Shown: piece after piece, positions 53,465 through 61,637 of the stretch
Layout of the letters: every line of letters begins with the position of its first letter
Position numbering within the stretch: position 1 is the stretch's first letter
Assembly: GCA_020248945.1 (NCBI GenBank)
Contig: JADCGQ010000052.1
Span: forward strand, 1-61,637
Source of the DNA: Rubrivivax sp.
Lineage (GTDB): Bacteria; Pseudomonadota; Gammaproteobacteria; Burkholderiales; Burkholderiaceae_C
Direction: 5' to 3'
Length of the DNA: 61,637 nt
Made by a program: the position numbers and the translations under genes
The notes under the pieces: model-generated
What the model was told of the DNA's origin: nothing
Database searches by the model: none
Seen by the model: only the letters and a program-made list of their open reading frames with translations

Positions 53465-55018
53465 ATGTCCACAATGAGCCTAGAACTATGGCAGCGTGCT
53501 TGCGAGCGATTGGCGCTCGAGCTGCCTGAACAGCAATTCACCACCTGGATCCGTCCGCTGAGCAGTGCAGTCACGGTCACGCAGGCCGACGCCAGCGTGG
53601 CCGGCACCACCATGGCGGGCAGCACCGCGGATGGTGCCGACGAGCCCGCGGCGGGCGCCATCACGGTGGCCGTGCGTGTGCCCAACCGCTTCAAGCTCGA
53701 CTGGATCCGGTCGCAGTACGCCCACCGCATGGAAGCCGCGCTGAGCGAGGCCGCCGGCGTGCCGGTGCGGCTGGAGCTCTCGGTGGCGCCGCAGCGCGCC
53801 GAGAGTCCGGCCATGCCGTTGCGCCGCCCGTCGCCCACCTCGGCCGCCACGCTGGCGCTCGATGCCTTGTCGGCCGATGCCGGCGGCATGCCCGCGCGCA
53901 GGGCCGGCAATGCCGGGGCCCATGACGCCCACGGCACCCAGAACCCGGCTCAGGCTTCAGCGCAAGGCCCGGCCCCCGGCCGCGCACTCCCGGCCAGCCT
54001 GCACCGCCTGAACACCGCCCTCACCTTCGACACCCTGGTGGCCGGCCGTGCCAACCAGATGGCGCGCACCGCCGCGCTGCACGTGGCCGGCGCGCCGGGC
54101 GCCATGTACAACCCGCTGTTCATCTACGGCGGCGTGGGCCTGGGCAAGACGCACCTGGTGCACGCCGTCGGCAACGCGCTGCTTAAAGACCGGCCCGACG
54201 CGCGCGTGCTGTACCTGCACGCCGAGCAGTTCATCTCCGACGTCGTCAAGAACTACCAGCGCAAGACCTTCGACGAACTCAAGGCCAAGTACCACAGCCT
54301 TGATCTGCTGCTGATCGACGACGTGCAGTTCTTCGCCGGCAAGGACCGCACCCAGGAGGAGTTCTTCAACGCCTACGAGGCACTGCTGAGCAAGAAGGCG
54401 CACATCATCATGACCAGCGACACCTACCCCAAGGGTCTGGTCGACATGGACGAGCGGCTCACCAGCCGCTTCGACAGCGGCCTGACGGTGGCCATCGAGC
54501 CGCCCGAGCTGGAGATGCGCGTGGCCATCCTGCAGCGCAAGGCGCTGGCCGAGGGCAGCGAGATGCCCGAGGACGTGGCCTTCTTCGTGGCCAAGAACGT
54601 GCGTGCCAACGTTCGCGAGCTCGAAGGCGCCCTCCGCAAGGTGCTGGCCTACAGCCGCTTCAGCCACAAGGACATCAACATCGCGCTGGCGCGCGAGGCG
54701 CTGCGCGACCTGCTGTCCATCCAGAACCGGCAGATCGGCGTCGAGAACATCCAGAAGACCGTGGCCGACTTCTACAAGATCAAGGTCGCCGACATGTACA
54801 GCAAGAAGCGCCCGGCCTCGATTGCCCGGCCGCGCCAGATTGCCATGTACCTGGCCAAGGAGCTGACGAAGAAGAGCCTGCCCGAGATCGGCGAGCTCTT
54901 CGGCGGCCGCGACCACACCACGGTGCTGCACGCGGTGCGCAAGATCGGCGCCGAGCGCAGCACCAACAGCGAGCTGAACCAGCAGCTGCACGTGCTCGAA
55001 CAAACCCTGAAGGGCTGA
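53465..55018 (+). CDS. dnaA: Chromosomal replication initiator protein DnaA, 517 aa
   Basis: Binds DnaA boxes and opens the origin. Domain I (1-105) starts [20 protein letters not shown] and contains an unusual Ala/Gly/Thr-rich insertion (about 41-65) before [13 protein letters not shown]. Domain II (105-180) is a long variable linker. The AAA+ domain III has Walker [10 protein letters not shown] (222-230) and Walker [14 protein letters not shown]. Domain IV carries [18 protein letters not shown] and the signature [17 protein letters not shown] 53465 gives the family N-terminus; ATG 53474 is the next option. The frame continues further upstream but only across the promoter. Confidence 0.97.
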   Translation: MSTMSLELWQRACERLALELPEQQFTTWIRPLSSAVTVTQADASVAGTTMAGSTADGADEPAAGAITVAVRVPNRFKLDWIRSQYAHRMEAALSEAAGVPVRLELSVAPQRAESPAMPLRRPSPTSAATLALDALSADAGGMPARRAGNAGAHDAHGTQNPAQASAQGPAPGRALPASLHRLNTALTFDTLVAGRANQMARTAALHVAGAPGAMYNPLFIYGGVGLGKTHLVHAVGNALLKDRPDARVLYLHAEQFISDVVKNYQRKTFDELKAKYHSLDLLLIDDVQFFAGKDRTQEEFFNAYEALLSKKAHIIMTSDTYPKGLVDMDERLTSRFDSGLTVAIEPPELEMRVAILQRKALAEGSEMPEDVAFFVAKNVRANVRELEGALRKVLAYSRFSHKDINIALAREALRDLLSIQNRQIGVENIQKTVADFYKIKVADMYSKKRPASIARPRQIAMYLAKELTKKSLPEIGELFGGRDHTTVLHAVRKIGAERSTNSELNQQLHVLEQTLKG

Positions 55019-55270
55019 AGAATGCAAGGGCTTGCCGCCGCCGGGGGCAGGCTGGGCAAGTCTGTGGACAGTTCCGGCACAACCGGGCACTTGTCCCCAG
55101 CCCGGGCCGTGCCGGCGATCTTGTCCCCAAAACCGGCGGCCGCTCAGGGGTGGTGGCGCACAGGGTTCACCGGCAGCTAAACGCTTGTGAGAAAAGGCGA
55201 AAATAGCCTTGTCCCCAGATTCGGTGGCCCTCTATCTACGACCACCAAAGAAAAAGAGAGAGGAAAGAAC
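55019..55270. other. dnaA-dnaN intergenic region with DnaA-box-like repeats
   Basis: 252 bp without a gene. TTGTCCCCA occurs three times (55091-55099, 55121-55129, 55209-55217), always preceded by C or T. TGTGGACAG, a two-mismatch DnaA box on the other strand, is at 55063-55071. They may be low-affinity DnaA sites belonging to the origin. Just before dnaN there is an A/G-rich ribosome-binding stretch (AAAGAGAGAGGAAAGAAC). Confidence 0.6.
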
Positions 55271-56380
55271 ATGATCGTTCTGAAGGCTGCACAGGCCAGT
55301 CTGCTGGATGCCCTGCAGGCCGTGGCCGGCATCGTGGAGCGCCGGCACACGCTGCCCATCCTGGCCAACGTGCTGATGCGCAAGAACGGCCCGTCGGTGG
55401 AGTTCACCACCAGCGACCTCGAGATCCAGGTGCGCACCAACGCCGAGCTCGGCGGCGATGCCGGCACGCTGGCCACCACCGTGGGCGCACGCAAGCTCAT
55501 CGACATCCTCAAGAGCCTGCCTTCAGACCAGGTCGTCACGCTCTCCAGCAACCAGAACAAGCTCACGCTGGCCGGTGGCAAGAGCCGCTTCACGCTGCAG
55601 ACGCTGCCGGCGGACGACTTCCCGCTCGTCAACGAAAGCGTCGACTTCGGGCCCACCTTCTCGGTGCCGCAGAAGACGCTCAAGGGCCTGATCAACCAGG
55701 TGCACTTCGCGATGGCGGTGCACGACATCCGCTACTACCTCAACGGCATCCTGTTCATCGCCGAAGGCAAGACGCTCACGCTGGTGGCCACCGACGGCCA
55801 CCGCCTGGCGATGGCGCAGTCGCAGCTCGAGAACGAGGTGCCGAGCAAGCAGGAGGTCATCCTGCCGCGCAAGACGGTGCTCGAGCTGCAGCGCCTGTTG
55901 AAGGACGAAGAAGCCGCCATCGAGATGCGCTTCGCCAACAACCAGGCCAAGTTCCAGTTCGCGGGCCTGGAGTTCGTGACCAAGCTCGTCGAGGGCAAGT
56001 TCCCCGACTACAACCGCGTCATCCCCAAGAACCACAAGAACAGCATCGTGCTGGGCCGCGCGCCCTTGCTGGCCAGCCTGCAGCGGGCCGCCATCCTGAC
56101 GAGCGAGAAGTTCAAGGGCGTGCGCGTGAACATCGAGCCGGGCCTGCTCAAGATCGCCAGCAGCAACGCCGAGCAGGAAGAGGCCAAGGAAGAGATCGAG
56201 ATCGACTACGCCGGCGATCCCATCGAGATCGGCTTCAACGTCACCTACCTGATCGACGTGCTGTCGAACACCTCGCTCGAGATGGTGAAGCTCGAGCTGG
56301 CCGACAGCGCGGCCAGCGCCTTGTTCAGCCTGCCCGAACAGCCCGGCTTCAAGTACGTCGTGATGCCGATGCGCATCTAG
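55271..56380 (+). CDS. dnaN: DNA polymerase III sliding clamp (beta subunit)
   Basis: Ring-shaped processivity clamp. It has three topologically equivalent domains: MIVLKAAQASLLDALQAVAG at the N-terminus, then MAVHDIRYYLNGILFIAEG and the LVATDGHRLAMAQ motif in the centre, and RVNIEPGLLKIASSNAEQEE in the third. PGFKYVVMPMRI is the conserved C-terminus (VMPMR). 369 residues. ATG 55271 has a strong purine-rich ribosome site (GAGAGGAAAGAAC). It is the second gene of dnaA-dnaN-gyrB. Confidence 0.98.
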   Translation: MIVLKAAQASLLDALQAVAGIVERRHTLPILANVLMRKNGPSVEFTTSDLEIQVRTNAELGGDAGTLATTVGARKLIDILKSLPSDQVVTLSSNQNKLTLAGGKSRFTLQTLPADDFPLVNESVDFGPTFSVPQKTLKGLINQVHFAMAVHDIRYYLNGILFIAEGKTLTLVATDGHRLAMAQSQLENEVPSKQEVILPRKTVLELQRLLKDEEAAIEMRFANNQAKFQFAGLEFVTKLVEGKFPDYNRVIPKNHKNSIVLGRAPLLASLQRAAILTSEKFKGVRVNIEPGLLKIASSNAEQEEAKEEIEIDYAGDPIEIGFNVTYLIDVLSNTSLEMVKLELADSAASALFSLPEQPGFKYVVMPMRI

Positions 56381-56439
56381 TGGCGGCTCAGGCCACACCC
56401 CAGCAGACAGCGGGCCGCGGCCCGCTTCAGCGTTTCTGA

Positions 56440-59061
<2,622 letters not shown>

Positions 59062-59498
59062 CGCCACCTCATCGTTGCGCGCAATAGTTATTGAGACGCG
59101 CGCAGAAGTAATGAGATTGGCGCGCAGGAGTTGGTGAGACTGAGCTGCGGCTTACCTATGGAGCCGTGGGTCCCTGGGTTCAGGGTGTGTGCGAGCGATG
59201 CTGTGGTGCGAGGGGCAGCCATGCAGCGAGGCTGTGCGAAAACCCGGCCGACGGAAGATTTCCGGGGTCATCGAACCCCTCCCGCGATGCCGATCTTCGA
59301 TCCTGGGCCGGTCTGGAAGGTCGACTCTCCGCGCGACTACGCGAAGACAGAGTTTTCACACAGTCTCCAGCGAAAGCGGACCCTCTTGGCTCCCCATCAC
59401 CGCCTGCTCCCAAGCGCATTGCAGTCTTTTGCCGAGGCAGTGCCCTATTCCTGCAAGCTGCTTGCAAGCCATTGAGGCACGAGGTTAGCGGCATCGAT
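59062..59498. other. 437-nt gene-free region between gyrB and the helicase gene
   Basis: Begins with the three 21-bp repeats (59077-59140). The remainder is less GC-rich than the neighbourhood and contains only short overlapping frames without family character. No terminator with a U-tract or promoter was convincing. It marks the boundary between conserved origin genes and the presumed acquired segment. Confidence 0.6.
59077..59140 (+). repeat. Three tandem 21-bp repeats after gyrB
   Basis: Units at 59077-59097 (GCGCGCAATAGTTATTGAGA+C), 59098-59118 (GCGCGCAGAAGTAATGAGAT+T) and 59120-59140 (GCGCGCAGGAGTTGGTGAGA+C). They start 15 bases after the gyrB stop. The pattern resembles the multiple terminal repeats of IS21-family elements as I recall them. 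No transposase gene is present, so this may be a remnant end. Confidence 0.7.
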
Positions 59499-61424
59499 TC
59501 AGTTGATCAGGTCAACCTCGCCTTCCTCGAACCAGCCGTACTGGAGGATTGCGTTGCGAGCCAGTGCAGGATCCGGCGAGTAGTAGACGATGGCCAAGCT
59601 CTTCTCGGCCCGGCTGCATGTGACGTAGAACAAACGGCGGGTGCGGTCCGAACCGGTCTCTCGGCCGGCGGCTTCGTTTTCAAGGTCAGCCTTTGACTTC
59701 TCCTTGGTGCCGAAGAACTTGTCGTAGGCAAAAAGGAAGCCTCGCGCTTCGTCGTCGTTGATCACGACCAGCACGCGTGAGAACTCAAGCCCCTTGACGC
59801 CCTGGTGTGTCCCGAACTGCGACTGCCCTCGCACGTACAAGTCGTAGCGCTCAATCTGGCTCAATGGGGCTTCAAGCGCTTTGCTCCATGCGCTGAGCTC
59901 CGGACTCGTGTCGTCGTCTTCGGACTCTCCTTCCTCGGCGCTTTCCATCTGATCGCTCTGCCCTGCGTTGTCTTTGGTCGCTACTGTCTTGGTGTCACCA
60001 GGAACGAACGGAGCCAGCGTCTCTGGGATGACAAACAGACCTTCTAGCGCAACAAACTCGAGCACCGCTTGAGCAGTGATCTCAGGATGTACCGTAATCA
60101 GCGCAAGAAGCCTGTCGCACGCTGCCTTGGCCTTGCCGAGCTGCGCGACCTGATCCGATCCAGCCGCTTGAAGCACTGCACGGTCCAGAAGCGGCGATGT
60201 CGCCTTGATGATTGCCGTGGCCCCAAACCGGTCGTTTGCGCGAAGCGCCTTGACTAGTGGCAACACGTCCCGAATGAAAAAACCAAGCCCTGCGCCTGCG
60301 CCCTGGAGCAGGCTCGTCCTGAGATTGTCGATCGCCCAAAGCGGCTCGAAGAATTGCACGAAGCCGAATCGCCGAGCAGACATCAGATGCTCAAGGGCAA
60401 GCGTCTTCACCGTTTCAGAGTTCTGCCAGGCCGGGTCGTCAGTCAACGTCGCCATACGTTGGCGCACCGCCGCTTCGATGGCGAAGGGGTCGGCGCCCGC
60501 TTGGGGCGCGATGAAGATTCGCACCACGCCCTCTACAGCGTCGCTGCGTGGGACCTGTTTCTCGCCATCGACATCGTGGCGGATGCTGTTGATGACATCG
60601 ATGACGCGAGACGGGCACCGGTGGTTCATACGCTTGCGTGGCATGGCCCACCTAGCCGGGATGGCCTTGTCCAGCCGCTCTTTTCCGTCCGAATAGATGC
60701 GTTGCATCATGTCGCCGAACAGTCCTAGGCTGAACCGTCCATGGAACTCCTCCTCCAGATGCAGGAATGCGTCCATGAGCACCTTGTTTGTGTCCTGGCT
60801 CTCATCAATGAGCAAGGCCGGATATCGGCTGACCAACATCCGCCGCAGCCCAGGCTTGCTGGTCAGGAAGGCAGCTGTCATGGCGATAACTTCCGAGTGA
60901 CTCAGAGAGTCACGCGTGCGGTTGTCGCTGGTCGGGCTGTAAATGAACTTGACGATGGAATCCAGCCGCGCCAGACGGCGACGCTTGCTCTCCATAGACC
61001 GTAGCCGTTCAACGCCCGCTTTCGTGTTGGGTCGTCCCTTCTTGTGCAGTTCCTCAAGCTCAGCAATCTCCTCTTCGAGGTTCTTCGCGACCCACTGACG
61101 GATGTCGGCGTTAAAGCCCTCTATCAGCGACCACGAGAACGCGTGGATCGTCATGACCTCTACCCGAGGGTCAAACTCAAGACGTTGCTTGATTTCGTCG
61201 CAGGCGGCGTTGGTGTAGGTGATGACGCCAATCTTCTTGCCTGTCAGAGTAAGCTGTCGGCCGTGCTTGCCATCGATGGTCCTTCTGACGGCGTTGACCA
61301 ATGAGCGCGTCTTTCCTGATCCGGCGCCTGCGTAAAGGAAGAAGCTTCTTGGCTTGTCCAGGTCAAGACACTCGATGATCGTTGCATCGGCCTCGGCGTC
61401 GAATTGATCGTCAGCTGCTGTCAT
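59499..61424 (-). CDS. UvrD/Rep-like superfamily 1 helicase, possibly defence-associated, 641 aa
   Basis: SF1A helicase: Walker A GAGSGKT (residues 33-39), motif Ia TYTNAACDEIK (69-79), motif II IDESQD (206-211), motif III FGDMMQRIYSDG, motif V QGVKGLEFSRVLVV, and motif VI RRLFYVTCSRAEKSLAIV. An acidic loop (ESAEEGESEDDDTS) precedes motif V. It differs from housekeeping UvrD, Rep or PcrA in length and in its spacing, and looks closer to accessory helicases such as GajB of the Gabija system. The gene is visibly less GC-rich than its neighbours and lacks their codon bias, suggesting transfer. ATG 61424. Its likely partner lies upstream, beyond 61442. Confidence 0.82.
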   Translation of the reverse strand: MTAADDQFDAEADATIIECLDLDKPRSFFLYAGAGSGKTRSLVNAVRRTIDGKHGRQLTLTGKKIGVITYTNAACDEIKQRLEFDPRVEVMTIHAFSWSLIEGFNADIRQWVAKNLEEEIAELEELHKKGRPNTKAGVERLRSMESKRRRLARLDSIVKFIYSPTSDNRTRDSLSHSEVIAMTAAFLTSKPGLRRMLVSRYPALLIDESQDTNKVLMDAFLHLEEEFHGRFSLGLFGDMMQRIYSDGKERLDKAIPARWAMPRKRMNHRCPSRVIDVINSIRHDVDGEKQVPRSDAVEGVVRIFIAPQAGADPFAIEAAVRQRMATLTDDPAWQNSETVKTLALEHLMSARRFGFVQFFEPLWAIDNLRTSLLQGAGAGLGFFIRDVLPLVKALRANDRFGATAIIKATSPLLDRAVLQAAGSDQVAQLGKAKAACDRLLALITVHPEITAQAVLEFVALEGLFVIPETLAPFVPGDTKTVATKDNAGQSDQMESAEEGESEDDDTSPELSAWSKALEAPLSQIERYDLYVRGQSQFGTHQGVKGLEFSRVLVVINDDEARGFLFAYDKFFGTKEKSKADLENEAAGRETGSDRTRRLFYVTCSRAEKSLAIVYYSPDPALARNAILQYGWFEEGEVDLIN

Positions 61425-61441
61425 GGTGTCGCCCCCGGCCC

Positions 61442-61637
61442 TTAGCCCGTGGCGGTTGCTGCAGTAACCGCCGTGGCGGTCGCTGTCGTCAAGACTTCCA
61501 CTTGCTTCTTCCCTGAATCCGTGAACTCATGTCCCGCGATAGCCTCACTGCGCCGATGGCATTGATGAGTGAGGTCCATCGGCCACTTGGAGATGCAGCG
61601 CTGCTGCCATGCCGCACGGGGGGGCGGCCATGACTTC
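61442..61637 (-). CDS. C-terminal end of an upstream gene (partial, cut by window edge)
   Basis: The last 64 codons of a frame entering from beyond the window, ending in TAA at 61444-61442, 17 nt before the helicase start. Visible residues include WQQRCISKWPMDLTHQCHRR, SEAIAGHEFTDSGKKQVEVL and a low-complexity Thr/Ala tail (TATATAVTAATATG). No family is recognised from this piece. The tight spacing suggests it forms an operon with the helicase. The frame itself is only moderately certain. Confidence 0.45.
   Translation of the reverse strand, partial: KSWPPPRAAWQQRCISKWPMDLTHQCHRRSEAIAGHEFTDSGKKQVEVLTTATATAVTAATATG

Overview
The window is GC-rich chromosomal DNA from a betaproteobacterium, most likely of the order Burkholderiales (Rubrivivax/Leptothrix/Ideonella-like or Comamonadaceae-like). 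The evidence is the rpmH-rnpA-yidD-yidC-mnmE / dnaA-dnaN-gyrB gene order, PEP-CTERM proteins, a two-subunit PntAB, and two interspersed repeat families that I recall as common in this order. The genus cannot be fixed from sequence reading alone. No tRNA, rRNA or CRISPR array was seen.

Layout. 1-744: the N-terminal end of a type I restriction HsdR, cut by the window edge. 839-6100: two PEP-CTERM proteins, a 74-aa protein and a large BTAD/AAA regulator, all on the minus strand. 6124-9274: pntAB transhydrogenase. 9375-11857: NUDIX, alpha/beta hydrolase, VOC and histidine-phosphatase genes. 11883-12155: a 273-bp palindromic element. 12153-18238: an anion-channel-like protein, then an RND efflux cassette (adaptor, permease, DUF2892, CsoR/FrmR-like repressor). 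Two operator-like inverted repeats lie on the cassette's promoter. 18443-22054: ssb, recQ, a glutaredoxin-like protein and a glutathione transferase. 22192-27256: a secreted thioredoxin-like protein, a translationally coupled DUF427 / MmcB-like / HDOD trio, and pirin. 27275-35810: a DUF4397 lipoprotein, NnrU, an orphan polyamine-type binding protein, an acyl-CoA ligase, a second HDOD protein, MarC and a glycine-rich RRM protein. 35872-37121: SbtA/SbtB bicarbonate transporter and PII-like partner. 37174-40272: an SDR, then lptC-kdsC-kdsD. 40378-47755: a KefC-type antiporter, a MarR-controlled 3-hydroxybenzoate to gentisate pathway, a Tat-exported metallo-beta-lactamase fold protein, a histidine phosphatase and apt. 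47761-59061: the replication-origin region with the conserved minus-strand rpmH cluster and plus-strand dnaA-dnaN-gyrB. 59499-61637: a UvrD-like helicase in visibly less GC-rich DNA, with the tail of another gene upstream of it.

How the parts work together. The origin segment holds divergent rpmH and dnaA promoters. A perfect DnaA box overlaps the dnaA -10, and further boxes are embedded in the rnpA coding sequence. The efflux cassette looks like a self-contained sensor-repressor/pump unit. kdsD-kdsC-lptC belong to lipopolysaccharide (Kdo) supply and export, but lptA/lptB do not follow lptC as they usually do, and a partial duplication marks that point. The strongest leads for something undescribed are the twin operators with an atypical-cysteine CsoR-like repressor, the coupled DUF427/MmcB-like/HDOD operon, the structured element plus terminator upstream of the second HDOD gene, the 74-aa protein between the BTAD regulator and the PEP-CTERM genes, and the helicase locus next to gyrB.
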